This document shows, piece by piece, positions 1-8,401 of a DNA stretch of 15,430 nucleotides (positions are counted from its first letter, which is position 1; every line of letters starts with the position of its first letter). Origin of the DNA: Candidatus Delongbacteria bacterium. GTDB taxonomy: Bacteria; UBA4055. The stretch covers positions 1 through 15,430 of the forward strand of contig JAKLPX010000125.1 in assembly GCA_022013635.1 (NCBI GenBank), read 5' to 3'. The translations under genes were made by a program, and so were the position numbers. The notes under the pieces were generated by a model that worked only from the letters and a program-made list of their open reading frames with translations, was not told the DNA's origin and ran no database searches.

Positions 1-2
1 AC

Positions 3-815
3 AAAAAACTTATTATAAAGGATGATTTTTTGTTTTTTTATGCGTTCGTGCGCAGTATGATAAAGAGTAAATATTTCTTTCCGCCTTTTGCTACGGGTGA
101 GGGCACATCTTCACAGCCGAGAGATTTTGCGAAGGTACTGGCAATGCTGGAAGATCTTGTCGGTCCGAGGGATAAGAAACTTTATAATAAGATCGAGTAT
201 TATGTTTCAGGAAATTACAATTTAAGGAACAGGCCTCATTATAAAGATGTTTGCGGAAGAATTATGAACAGTTTTCAGACTGAGACGATCCTGAAATTCA
301 GATATTACAGCACAATTCTTAAAGTAGAACCGCTTAAAATGGTTTACTATAACGGTAAATGGTATCTGATCGCTATGCTTCTTGAATCAAGCAGAGGCAC
401 TGAAGATGAATGCAATGTGGTCAGGACATATAAGATCGCACAGATAAAAAATTCAGAACTGGCAGCGGGTGAATATTTCCCTTATCACTCAGAAAAGCCG
501 GAGGTCAGCTTTCAGAAGTCTTTCGGGATCTATATGGATGAGGATATAAAAAGGGCTGTTATAAATATATACGGAACTGCTGCAAGTGACGCATTCGAGA
601 TCGTCTGGCATCAGGAACAGTTCATGAGAAAGCTCAAAGATGAGAACGGGAATATGTATGTCGAGATAAGTCTTGATTATCCTGAAAAGGGCGGCGTAGA
701 GCTGATCTCGCGAGCGCTTTCATTCGGTACGCATGCAGAGATAGTTTCTCCGCCCGAACTTAGAGAGCAGTGGCAGAATGAGATTAAGGCGATGAGCGAA
801 AAGTTTTCTAAATAA
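3..815 (+). CDS. WYL-domain transcriptional regulator, 5'-truncated by window edge
   Basis: The frame is open from the first bases of the window. The TTG at position 30 is therefore unlikely to be the true start, and the N-terminal DNA-binding domain is probably outside the window. About 271 residues are visible. The middle carries the WYL signature (KWYLIAM, encoded near position 360), preceded by a beta-strand-rich stretch (ILKFRYYST, VEPLKMVYYNGKWYL) typical of the Sm-like WYL fold. A C-terminal WCX-like extension follows, ending in REQWQNEIKAMSEKF. Proteins of this family usually bind DNA through an N-terminal helix-turn-helix and sense a ligand, often a nucleotide or nucleic acid, through WYL; they frequently regulate stress or defence genes. 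The next gene, a AAA ATPase, starts about 100 bases downstream in the same direction and is a candidate target. The WYL assignment is firm; the regulatory target is inference. Confidence 0.85.
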   Translation, partial: KKLIIKDDFLFFYAFVRSMIKSKYFFPPFATGEGTSSQPRDFAKVLAMLEDLVGPRDKKLYNKIEYYVSGNYNLRNRPHYKDVCGRIMNSFQTETILKFRYYSTILKVEPLKMVYYNGKWYLIAMLLESSRGTEDECNVVRTYKIAQIKNSELAAGEYFPYHSEKPEVSFQKSFGIYMDEDIKRAVINIYGTAASDAFEIVWHQEQFMRKLKDENGNMYVEISLDYPEKGGVELISRALSFGTHAEIVSPPELREQWQNEIKAMSEKFSK

Positions 816-847
816 AATAATCCAAATACTGATATTTTTTACCATTC

Positions 848-862
848 CGCCATTATCTGGCG
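848..862 (+). terminator. Short hairpin between WYL gene and AAA gene
   Basis: CGCCA, a five-base loop TTATC, then TGGCG make a perfect 5-bp stem 33 bases after the WYL gene stop. Only a short interrupted T-rich stretch (TGCTTTTGTT) follows, so it is at best a weak intrinsic terminator or attenuator. It could also be chance. Confidence 0.3.
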
Positions 863-913
863 TAGTGCTTTTGTTAAATTACCTCTGATGTTAAACCTGA
901 AGGAGGCAAAATT

Positions 914-2158
914 ATGAACGAATCCATACATTATAAACTTCTTGAGATCGCAGTGCTGGAAGAGAATCTTCTGCACCCGCCGGTTACGGATGAATTATCA
1001 GAGCTGATGAAAGAATACAAACTTACAGGGTTTGAAGCTGTTATTTTATCATTCGTGCTTAAATTCTCTCTTGAAAGATCATACATAGAACTTGAAAAAT
1101 TTGAATCGGACAGAATTAAAAAAGGAGATAAAAATTATATTAATATTTTAAGAAGCCTGCGTGATATGGAAAAAAAAGGTATTGTTCTGCTTAACGGTGA
1201 AGGCAGGAGACGCAGGGACATAGATGCTTTTAATCCTACTATTCAGATAGACGAGTCAGTATTTTCGAAGCTGGTACTCGGAGAGGATGTTTACGGTAAA
1301 ATTGATTTTAACAGTACATACTCTATACTTGAAGGTGCAGACGAACTGATCGGAAGAAGAAAAAACAATAAAATAAGCGAAGACAGGTTTTTCAGTGAAT
1401 TCGAAAAGTTCTTCAGGAGAATGAGTAATGATCTTGAGCTGACTAAATTAGTATCAAAATATACCGATATCGAAAAAATAATGATAATGAGAGCATCTGT
1501 AACGAAACTTAAAGCGGACCATCTTGACGATTGCAATGAGTTTATTGCCGGAATATACTCTTCACTTAAAAATATTACCGACACCATGCGAAAAATATAT
1601 CAGAACGAGATGCGCGTGTTTAAAGATAAAGTTCTCATTTTGTCAGAAAGCAGAGGGATGTTCGGTTTTATGAGAAATCCGGATTTTGAACTGTCGAATA
1701 AACATTATGAAAAAATATTCGAAAGTAAATTTAAGATGAGAAAGCAGGAGCTGGTAACACATTTTACGGAACAAATCAAGCATAAGAATGTGAAAAATGA
1801 ATTGTACTTCGATGTAGATTTGAAAAAGAAAGTAGATACACTTACAGATGCTCTCAACAAAGACAGATTCAAGTCCGTATCAAAAGAATTAAAAGCAAAA
1901 GGATTCGCTCCGGGAATTGTCAGCCTTCTTTACGGATATCCCGGTACTGGTAAGACAGCTACAGTTCATGAGATCGCAATGCTGACCGGACGCGACATTC
2001 TCCAGGTTGACATATCGAATATTAACGATATGTATGTAGGGGAGAGCGAAAAAAGACTTAAGGAAGTATTCAACGAATACAGAAAAGCAAAAAAATACTC
2101 TCGCGCACTCCGATGCTGCTCTTCAACGAAGCTGACGCGCTCATTGGGCGAAGAATAA
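914..2158 (+). CDS. AAA+ ATPase, N-terminal part up to Walker A (frame disrupted)
   Basis: The start is ATG 914, with a strong AAGGAGG ribosome site at 900-906 and 7-base spacing. Residues 1 to about 300 are a charged, mostly helical region that I do not recognise. The AAA core follows: Walker A GYPGTGKT at residues 341-348, then the ESEKRLKEVFNEYRKAKK segment leading towards Walker B. At about residue 394 the expected reading passes into the -1 frame. The zero frame continues for only 20 unrelated residues (YSRALRCC...) to a stop at 2156-2158. As written, this product lacks Walker B, sensor 1 and the arginine finger and could not hydrolyse ATP normally. The missing part is encoded immediately downstream (2095-2559). 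Related AAA proteins of this type remodel protein or nucleic-acid complexes, but the substrate here is unknown. Its position behind a WYL regulator hints at a regulated stress or defence role, which is inference. Confidence 0.85.
   Translation: MNESIHYKLLEIAVLEENLLHPPVTDELSELMKEYKLTGFEAVILSFVLKFSLERSYIELEKFESDRIKKGDKNYINILRSLRDMEKKGIVLLNGEGRRRRDIDAFNPTIQIDESVFSKLVLGEDVYGKIDFNSTYSILEGADELIGRRKNNKISEDRFFSEFEKFFRRMSNDLELTKLVSKYTDIEKIMIMRASVTKLKADHLDDCNEFIAGIYSSLKNITDTMRKIYQNEMRVFKDKVLILSESRGMFGFMRNPDFELSNKHYEKIFESKFKMRKQELVTHFTEQIKHKNVKNELYFDVDLKKKVDTLTDALNKDRFKSVSKELKAKGFAPGIVSLLYGYPGTGKTATVHEIAMLTGRDILQVDISNINDMYVGESEKRLKEVFNEYRKAKKYSRALRCCSSTKLTRSLGEE
2089..2095 (+). other. A7 run: frame-break point, possible -1 slippery site
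   Basis: Seven A's lie in the phase gcA AAA AAA tac of the upstream frame, which is a classic X XXY YYZ heptamer. A slip of -1, or one extra A, joins the upstream frame to the Walker B frame and gives KAKK-ILSRTP-MLLFNEAD. The linker length then fits a typical AAA domain of this class as I recall it. An AAGGAAG sequence at 2060-2066 lies 22 bases upstream, further than the spacing of the dnaX stimulator. The nearest hairpin downstream is weak (CTTC-AAC-GAAG, 2121-2131). Recoding is therefore possible but not supported by strong stimulatory elements; a homopolymer deletion or sequencing error is the simplest alternative. Confidence 0.5.
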
Positions 2159-2559
2159 ATGTTGAACGCAGCGTGGATCAGATGAGAAACAATATGCAGA
2201 ATATCATACTTGAAGAGCTTGAAAAATTCGACGGCATTTTCTTCGCCACAACGAATCTGACTAACAATATGGATGACGCTTTCAACAGAAGGTTTTTATA
2301 CAAGATAGAATTCACGAAGCCTACGCCGGATATCAGAAAGAAGATCTGGGAATCTAAGATGAAAGATATCCCTACGGAATGGTCAGACAAGCTGTCTTAC
2401 TTTGATCTTTCCGGCGGACAGATAGACAATATCGTCAGAAAGTACATGATTGACAGTATCCTGAATATAAAATCGGGGTTTCACGAACTTCAGAAGATGT
2501 GCAGGGAAGAATCCCTGTTCAAACAGGAATCAAAGAGAGCGATAGGATTCAGAAATTAA
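2095..2559 (+). CDS. AAA+ ATPase, C-terminal part from Walker B (frame disrupted)
   Basis: This is the continuation of the ATPase begun at 914, in the -1 frame. It carries Walker B LLFNEAD (about residues 402-408 of the restored protein), then ALIGRR, the helix NNMQNIILEELEKFDG, sensor 1 FFATTNL (Asn near 448) and the arginine-finger region DDAFNRRFLYKIEF. A small lid domain with FDLSGGQIDNIVRKYMID follows. The first ATG in this frame is at 2113, but it has no Shine-Dalgarno sequence and lies inside the AAA core, so independent translation is unlikely. Joined at the A7 run, the full protein is about 548 residues with an ordinary AAA domain order. The conservation of every motif on both sides of the break argues against long decay: the break is recent, a sequencing artefact, or used for recoding. 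Confidence 0.85.
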   Translation: MLSRTPMLLFNEADALIGRRINVERSVDQMRNNMQNIILEELEKFDGIFFATTNLTNNMDDAFNRRFLYKIEFTKPTPDIRKKIWESKMKDIPTEWSDKLSYFDLSGGQIDNIVRKYMIDSILNIKSGFHELQKMCREESLFKQESKRAIGFRN

Positions 2560-2572
2560 ATACATTTTACTA

Positions 2573-2668
2573 TTGAATTTCCGGTTAAAGTATTATAGAT
2601 TTAACTAAGTTGGTCACCTTGCCAGGAGAGCTTAAGATTGAAGGCTTAACGGATAATAATAAAACCGG
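2573..2668 (+). promoter_or_regulatory. Putative promoter/operator region of the efflux operon
   Basis: The 117-base gap before the efflux operon contains an inverted repeat GTTAAA (2584-2589) / TTTAAC (2600-2605) with a 10-base spacer. This spacer holds TATTAT (2591-2596), a possible -10; a poor -35 TTGAAT lies at 2573-2578. A second inverted repeat TTAAG/CTTAA is at 2632-2636 and 2645-2649. CCGGTT (2581-2586) and AACCGG (2663-2668) form a third, widely spaced pair. RND efflux operons are commonly repressed by a TetR- or MarR-type protein binding such repeats, but no regulator gene is adjacent. The repeats are visible; the regulatory role is inference. Confidence 0.3.
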
Positions 2669-2676
2669 AAGATGGT

Positions 2677-3750
2677 ATGAGAAAAATATTAATTCTAATG
2701 GTAGCGATAATCATAACGATGTCATGCAGCGGAAAAAAGGATGAAACTAAGGCTCAATCCGTAAATGACGAAGTGAAATCAATAACCGTTCAGACCGAAA
2801 CACTTAAATTCGACACATTCATGGAGTATATTGAGCTCAGCGCAAGACCGGAAGGCATCACGGATGTGGCAGTCACTTCTGAAGCTAACGGAAGAATCAC
2901 GGCTGTCAATAAAGCCATCGGGGATGAAGTTAAAAAAGGCGATGAGATAGGGCGGATTGACAATAAGGATTATGAGATAAGACTAAAGCAGTCGAAAGCG
3001 GCTCTTATGGGCGCTGAATCCAATCTCGAAGCTGTTAGTATTGAACTGAAAGGCGCAGAGAAATTATATGAAACTAAAAGTATATCAGATACTGAAATGA
3101 TGAAAAAAAGGGCAAATTATAAGAACGCCATCGCAGCTTTGGAGGGAGCAAAAGCCGCTGTCGAACAAAATCAGAAAGCTTATGATAACACCAGACTTCT
3201 TTCTCCTGTATCAGGCAGGATCACAGATATTAATATAAAGCTTGGCGAGAATACAATTTCAGGAAAAGCTGTCTGCACTATTGTGGATACAAGAAAATTA
3301 AAGATCAAGACAGGCTTGGGCGAAAAGGATATTTCTATTCTGAAGAAAGGAATGCAGGCGGAGATCACTCATGAGAATCTTAAAACGCCTGTTCAGGGAA
3401 TAATTACGGGCATCGGTGTAAAACCATACACAAACACATCCAATTATCCTGTGGAAATAGTTTTCGATAATCCAGACGGTAAAATATTTCCGGGAATGGT
3501 TGTTAATTGCAGAATTTTAAGCACAAAGATTGAAAATTCGATTGTTATAAGAACTGATAATATCATAAAAGAGCTTGATAATGAATTCGTATATCTGGCG
3601 GATAACGGAATTGCAAAGAAAACTCAAATCGTTTCAGGCAGAAAATACGGAGACAGGATCATCGTTCTTTCCGGATTAAAACAGAACGACAGGCTGATCG
3701 TAAGCGGAACAGACAATCTGAGCGACGGTACTGTAATCAGAGAGAAATAA
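2677..3750 (+). CDS. RND efflux periplasmic adaptor (HlyD/AcrA family), lipoprotein
   Basis: This membrane-fusion protein would bridge the inner-membrane RND pump encoded just downstream and an outer-membrane channel. Residues 1-17 are a lipoprotein signal peptide (charged MRK, hydrophobic core, lipobox ending at Cys17), so the mature protein should be lipid-anchored. Then come a first half of the lipoyl/barrel-sandwich domain (VTSEANGRITAVNKAIGDEVKKGDEIGRID), a long alpha-hairpin rich in Ala, Lys and Glu (roughly residues 100-165), the second lipoyl half (LLSPVSGRITDINIKLGE), a beta-barrel (IKTGLGEKDISILKKGM) and a membrane-proximal domain near the C-terminus (IVVLSGLKQNDRLIVSGTDNL region). 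The 357-residue length is normal. The ribosome site is weak (CCGGAA). The stop is 17 bases before the permease gene, so the two are almost certainly cotranscribed. The transported substrate cannot be read from sequence. Confidence 0.92.
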   Translation: MRKILILMVAIIITMSCSGKKDETKAQSVNDEVKSITVQTETLKFDTFMEYIELSARPEGITDVAVTSEANGRITAVNKAIGDEVKKGDEIGRIDNKDYEIRLKQSKAALMGAESNLEAVSIELKGAEKLYETKSISDTEMMKKRANYKNAIAALEGAKAAVEQNQKAYDNTRLLSPVSGRITDINIKLGENTISGKAVCTIVDTRKLKIKTGLGEKDISILKKGMQAEITHENLKTPVQGIITGIGVKPYTNTSNYPVEIVFDNPDGKIFPGMVVNCRILSTKIENSIVIRTDNIIKELDNEFVYLADNGIAKKTQIVSGRKYGDRIIVLSGLKQNDRLIVSGTDNLSDGTVIREK

Positions 3751-3767
3751 ACATTTTAGGTGATCAA

Positions 3768-6700
3768 ATGTCTCTTGCATCATTTTCAGTAAAGAATTCA
3801 GTGCTTGTGAACATGATCGTTGTAATCGTGTTCATAGCCGGCATCTATGTCGCAAATACTATTCCCAAAGAAGAAATGCCCGCAGTTGATTTCGGTTCAT
3901 TCGTGATAGTAGTCTCATATCCCGGAGTTTCGCCGGAGCAGATCGAGAATCTTATCATAGACAAGATAGAAAAAGAAATTTACGATGTCGAGAATATTGA
4001 TTACATAAGCTCGGAAGCAAGCGAAGGTAAAGCTGTAATATTCGTACAGATGGAACCCGATGCCGATATTGATCAGGCATGGAATGATGTAAATACCGAG
4101 CTTGATAAAGTGCGTGACCTTCCGGATGACGCGACAGACCCGATTATAATCAAGCTTAATATGAGGGAGATAAATCCGATCTGCACAATAAGCCTTTCGG
4201 GTGATTTTTCGCCGCTTGCCATGAAGGAAATAGCTGAAAACCTGCAGGACGATATTCTTCAGATAGACTATATATCGAAGGCCGATGTATCCGGGAAATC
4301 AGAAAGAGAGATTCTGATAGAATGCGACAGGAATAAACTAGATGCTTATGGTATAACCTTGGACGAAATATCTGGAATGATAAGATCGAGAAACATAAGT
4401 TTTCCGGCGGGAACGATAAAAGAAGGCATGTCGGAATTTATAGCCACAACCACAGGGGAATATAAAAACGCGGAGGAAATAGCCGTTACGCCTGTAAGAA
4501 CCGATGCAAACGGAGATGTAATAAGGCTGGACAGAGTCGCTTCGGTAAAGGATACGCTTAAGGAAATGAATGTTTACTCAAGGCTCAACGGAAAATCAGG
4601 CGTTTTCATTTATGTGTATAAAAAAGCCGACGGAAATATCATTGATGTTATTCAGGTCGTAAAAGAAAAGATCGCAGATTATAAGACTAAGGTAGCTGGG
4701 CTTGATATCGCACTCAGGAACGACGGCTCAATTGATGTAAAGCGAAGCTTAAATGCGCTGAGTAACAACGCTATGATCGGCATTGTTCTTGTCTTTCTGA
4801 CCCTTTGGATGTTCATCGGCTGGCGCAATGCATTATTAGCCGCGTTCGGAATACCTTTCACTTTCCTTTTCGCTTTTATAATGATGGACTATTTCGATAT
4901 TACGATGAACAACCTGACCCTTTTTGCGCTTCTTCTTGTACTAGGTATGATAGTGGACGACGCTATCGTGGTCATCGAAAATGTTCACCGTTACAGAGAG
5001 ATGGGATTTTCCCGCAAAGAAGCCGCAATAAAAGGCACACAAACCATAATGTGGCCTGTAATATCAGCCGTAATGACAACAGTTTTTGCGTTTGTTCCGA
5101 TGATAATCATGCAGGGAATGATGGGTAAATTTATGCGTTTTTTCCCCATAGTCGTCAGTATAGCTCTATTGGCATCATTATTCGAAGCGCTTGTAATACT
5201 GCCTTCTCATCTTGCGGAATTTACTGGAGACAATGAGGAAGAAAATAATAAACCTCATAAAGTTCTTAACTGCATGATAAATTTCTACCGCAAATTACTG
5301 CTTATCGGTTTGAAGCACAGGATCAAGACAGTGAGCCTTGTAGTAATTCTTTTCTTCGCTTCATTTGCAGTCCTTTTTTCCGGCCTGATAAAAATGGAAT
5401 TCTTTCCTTCGGGAAATCCGCAGACAATAGTCTTGAGAACGCAGATGCCGAACGGAACTGATCTTGACAATACGGCTGTTATGACAGATAAAATAGAAAA
5501 TTATATCAGAACCATGAAGGAAAAAGACGACATCACGAATATCGTAACGACCGTCGGGCAGATGATCAAGAATCACAGGCTTGACCAGAAGACCAATTAC
5601 GCAGAACTTCGGATTGATCTTACGGATGCCGAAGACATGAAATTCACAAACGACGAGATAAAGGCTTCCATAAGTTCATTTCTCGAAAATGAACCGAATA
5701 TTATTTCTTACGAGTTCGGGAGTGTTCAGGCAGGACCACCTACGGGAAAGGATGTAGAACTCAGGATAAAAGGCGACAGTTTTAACGGCTTGAAGAAAAT
5801 TTCCGAAGAAATCAAAACGGAACTTTCTAAGATCGAAGGTGTGAGTGCTATATCAGATGATTTTACAAAAGGTAAATCGGAATTTAAAATATATCCCGAT
5901 CCGGAAAAATGCGCCTATCACGGTATTACTGCATCTGCGGTAGCATCATTTTTAAGAACGGCAGTAACGGGTTCGGAGATCAGCGAATTATCTGTTCATA
6001 ACGAAAAAATCAAGATCAGACTTAAGCTGAGGCAGGATCAATCGGATGAGATCGAGGATATAAAGAAGCTTTATATGCGCTCTCCGAAAGGCTATATAGT
6101 AGCATTGAAAGATATTGTTGATTTCAGGATTGAACCCGGAGTCGCTCAAATATCTCACTGGAATAAAAAAAGGGCTATCACCGTTTCGGCTGAAATGACT
6201 TTCTATGAAAAGGACGGCAACAAAGTTAAAAGATCGCCTAACGAAGTTAATGAAATACTTTTCGGGAATAAGATAAAAGGAACGACCGGCTCAGTTCCGC
6301 GCATCATGAATAAATATCAGGGCTATACTCTTGAAGCAGGCGGAATGGCGGAAGAACAGCGAAAATCGTTCACTTCACTTTATCTTGCCTTCGTTATAGC
6401 GGTTCTCCTTATCTTTTCCGTCCTCGCGGCTCAGTTCCATTCGTATGTTCAGCCGCTTATCGTCATGCTTACGATACCGTTCTCATTTATCGGCGTTATT
6501 ATCGGACTGTTGGTTACAAATCTGCCGTTTTCGCTTAATTCTCTTATAGCTATTGTAGCCCTTTCGGGAATAGTAGTGAACGATTCGCTGATTTTAGTGG
6601 ATTTCGTTAATACGCTGAGAGATAAGGGCGTGGACAGATGGAACTCGCTTATTGAAGCCGGTATAACAAGACTGAGACCGATAATCCTTACTACCGTAAC

Positions 6701-6947
6701 TACGATATTCGGACTTATGCCGATGATACTTTCAACTTCATCCGCTACCAAAGACTGGAAACCGATGGCAGTCAGCATAGTGTTCGGACTTTCCTTCGCG
6801 ACAGTTCTTACGCTTGTAGTCATACCGGTTGTATATTCTCTTATAGATTCTTTCTTCGGAAAGCTTAAAATGACGAGATTCAAGGAGCATATTGCGTTTG
6901 AGGATGCGGTTAAATCAAAAGATTATTGTAATAAGGATCAGGCGTGA
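3768..6947 (+). CDS. RND efflux transporter permease (AcrB/HAE-type)
   Basis: The 1,059-residue inner-membrane proton-driven pump has the full RND layout: TM1 (residues about 10-30), a large periplasmic loop with the porter motif SYPGVSPEQIENLI, TM2-6 around residues 330-490, a second periplasmic loop, and TM8-12 from about residue 870 (LYLAFVIAVLLIFSVLAAQFHSY). The proton-relay pair in TM4 is intact as LGMIVDDAIVVIENV (Asp397, Asp398). TM10 reads SGIVVNDSLILVDF (Asn938, Asp939) and lacks the lysine of E. coli AcrB, as in many RND proteins outside Enterobacteria. The ribosome site AGGTGA (3758-3763) precedes ATG 3768. It overlaps the next gene by 4 bases. Whether it exports drugs, lipids or envelope intermediates is unknown; the linked glycosyltransferase may point to an envelope substrate. 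Confidence 0.93.
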   Translation: MSLASFSVKNSVLVNMIVVIVFIAGIYVANTIPKEEMPAVDFGSFVIVVSYPGVSPEQIENLIIDKIEKEIYDVENIDYISSEASEGKAVIFVQMEPDADIDQAWNDVNTELDKVRDLPDDATDPIIIKLNMREINPICTISLSGDFSPLAMKEIAENLQDDILQIDYISKADVSGKSEREILIECDRNKLDAYGITLDEISGMIRSRNISFPAGTIKEGMSEFIATTTGEYKNAEEIAVTPVRTDANGDVIRLDRVASVKDTLKEMNVYSRLNGKSGVFIYVYKKADGNIIDVIQVVKEKIADYKTKVAGLDIALRNDGSIDVKRSLNALSNNAMIGIVLVFLTLWMFIGWRNALLAAFGIPFTFLFAFIMMDYFDITMNNLTLFALLLVLGMIVDDAIVVIENVHRYREMGFSRKEAAIKGTQTIMWPVISAVMTTVFAFVPMIIMQGMMGKFMRFFPIVVSIALLASLFEALVILPSHLAEFTGDNEEENNKPHKVLNCMINFYRKLLLIGLKHRIKTVSLVVILFFASFAVLFSGLIKMEFFPSGNPQTIVLRTQMPNGTDLDNTAVMTDKIENYIRTMKEKDDITNIVTTVGQMIKNHRLDQKTNYAELRIDLTDAEDMKFTNDEIKASISSFLENEPNIISYEFGSVQAGPPTGKDVELRIKGDSFNGLKKISEEIKTELSKIEGVSAISDDFTKGKSEFKIYPDPEKCAYHGITASAVASFLRTAVTGSEISELSVHNEKIKIRLKLRQDQSDEIEDIKKLYMRSPKGYIVALKDIVDFRIEPGVAQISHWNKKRAITVSAEMTFYEKDGNKVKRSPNEVNEILFGNKIKGTTGSVPRIMNKYQGYTLEAGGMAEEQRKSFTSLYLAFVIAVLLIFSVLAAQFHSYVQPLIVMLTIPFSFIGVIIGLLVTNLPFSLNSLIAIVALSGIVVNDSLILVDFVNTLRDKGVDRWNSLIEAGITRLRPIILTTVTTIFGLMPMILSTSSATKDWKPMAVSIVFGLSFATVLTLVVIPVVYSLIDSFFGKLKMTRFKEHIAFEDAVKSKDYCNKDQA

Positions 6948-8401
6948 TATCCGAAGACAAACGAACTAAGTATATTGTTTTACTGCTTTTCGCGGCAGGA
7001 ATATTTGTCAGATTTTATTTCTATTTCGGGCATGTATTTTCAGACGATGGATATTATGATTATCTCGCATATACTCTGTTTAAAGGTAACTTCGGTGCAG
7101 ATTATTTGGGTTATCCGATATGTCTTATAAGAACGGGGCAGAGCTATATAACGGCTTTATCTTTCAGCTTATTCGGAACGAATGAAGCGGCAGCTACGGT
7201 ATTTCCTATGCTGTTCTCCATCCTGAATATGGTATTAAATTATAAGATTACAAAAATTATCACTAAATCTGAGATTACTGCAGTAATTGTACTTTTATTT
7301 ACTGCGTTCTATCCCACGGAAATCCTGTTCGCCTCGATAGCTTTTACCGACTTGTTTTCAACGGTATTTATTAACTTCGGCATATTACTCCTCTTCATTG
7401 CCGACATGGATAAAAGATATTTTTATGCAGTCTTAAGCGGGTTGTCATTCGCTTTATCGGTCACCTTCAAAATAAATGTTTTCTATACAGCGATCCTTCT
7501 TTCTGCGCTGTTCCTGTTTCTTCTTATTTGGAAAAAGTCATTCAACAAATATATTTTAATATCTCTTGCAGTCCTCGGTGCGGGAATGTGCCTCGAAGGC
7601 GTAATATATTATTTTATCAACGGAGATATTTTTTACCGTTTAACTTTGATGAGCGAAGTTTCCGCATTCTCCAAACATGACTTCTTCAACGAAGGAAGCG
7701 CGTTCGGTTTTGCGGGCAGCAACTACCTTGTAAATCTCTCTAAATTACTTTTTATAGAAAATCCTTCGGCAGTGTTTTTAAGAAGGTCAATGGCATTAAT
7801 ACCGCTCCTCGCAGTTCTTCATCTTTTAGTCCACCGGAAACTCAGAAAGAACAGACTCGTAGTCTATTGGTTTACCGGCTTATCGGTATTATATATGTTC
7901 TTCACAATGTCGCTGTCGTCATATCAGCCCATAGTCATCAGATTCACATGGTATCTCTTCCCTCTGTTCCTGCCTGCAATGATCCTTGCTTCAAAACTAT
8001 TCTCAGAAATGAAAAAAAGATGGATGCTCATATCTCTTGTAGCATATATAATCTTCTCCTTATTCATGACTGCTCATTTCAGGCGATATTTTGATATGGA
8101 CAATATAAACAAGTTCAAGCAGTTCGTCAAAGCTAATTGCGATAAACAGATATATGCCGATCATTTTACAAAGTACAGCATAGACCTAATAGACCGGTAC
8201 AAACAGCCTTCAAGAGTCGTCAGGCTAAATTATTCAGGCGAAAACTCAATACCGTCAGGCTCGTTCGTAGTTTGTCATCCCGGACATATCAGCGAGATCG
8301 CAAAACAGGGCTTCTCATATCCTGACGAAAATTTCTACAGATCAAACAGCTTTGAACAAGTCGAAAGATTCGGTCCGTTTATTGTGTTTTTGAAGAAGTA
8401 G
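6944..8401 (+). CDS. GT39/ArnT-like membrane glycosyltransferase (GT-C fold)
   Basis: A 485-residue polytopic membrane protein with about ten hydrophobic segments between residues 8 and 370, followed by a soluble C-terminal tail of about 110 residues. The first extracytoplasmic loop has an acidic catalytic-type motif FSDDGYYDYLAYTLFKG (Asp34-Asp35), the place where GT-C enzymes of the PMT/ArnT class keep their Asp-Asp or Asp-Glu. The sequence YPTEILFASIAFTDLFSTVF is also typical of this class. Such enzymes move a sugar from a polyprenyl-phosphate carrier to protein, lipid A or another glycan on the periplasmic side. The start is GTG 6944, overlapping the permease stop (GTGA), which implies translational coupling with the efflux pump. 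The acceptor is unknown. Family assignment is confident; the exact reaction is not. Confidence 0.8.
   Translation: MISEDKRTKYIVLLLFAAGIFVRFYFYFGHVFSDDGYYDYLAYTLFKGNFGADYLGYPICLIRTGQSYITALSFSLFGTNEAAATVFPMLFSILNMVLNYKITKIITKSEITAVIVLLFTAFYPTEILFASIAFTDLFSTVFINFGILLLFIADMDKRYFYAVLSGLSFALSVTFKINVFYTAILLSALFLFLLIWKKSFNKYILISLAVLGAGMCLEGVIYYFINGDIFYRLTLMSEVSAFSKHDFFNEGSAFGFAGSNYLVNLSKLLFIENPSAVFLRRSMALIPLLAVLHLLVHRKLRKNRLVVYWFTGLSVLYMFFTMSLSSYQPIVIRFTWYLFPLFLPAMILASKLFSEMKKRWMLISLVAYIIFSLFMTAHFRRYFDMDNINKFKQFVKANCDKQIYADHFTKYSIDLIDRYKQPSRVVRLNYSGENSIPSGSFVVCHPGHISEIAKQGFSYPDENFYRSNSFEQVERFGPFIVFLKK

Noticed and set aside
1291..1587. Minus-strand open frame of 98 codons within the AAA gene
   Set aside because: It is a low-complexity Ser/Leu-rich translation antisense to well-supported coding sequence, with no ribosome site.
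2113..2559. Independent 148-residue protein starting at ATG 2113
   Set aside because: No Shine-Dalgarno sequence precedes this ATG, and it lies one residue before Walker B, so it is the second half of the interrupted ATPase, not a separate gene.
6449..6883. Long open frame of 144 codons on the minus strand inside the RND permease gene
   Set aside because: It is antisense to a highly conserved coding region, has no family resemblance, and looks like codon-structure mirroring of the permease TM region.
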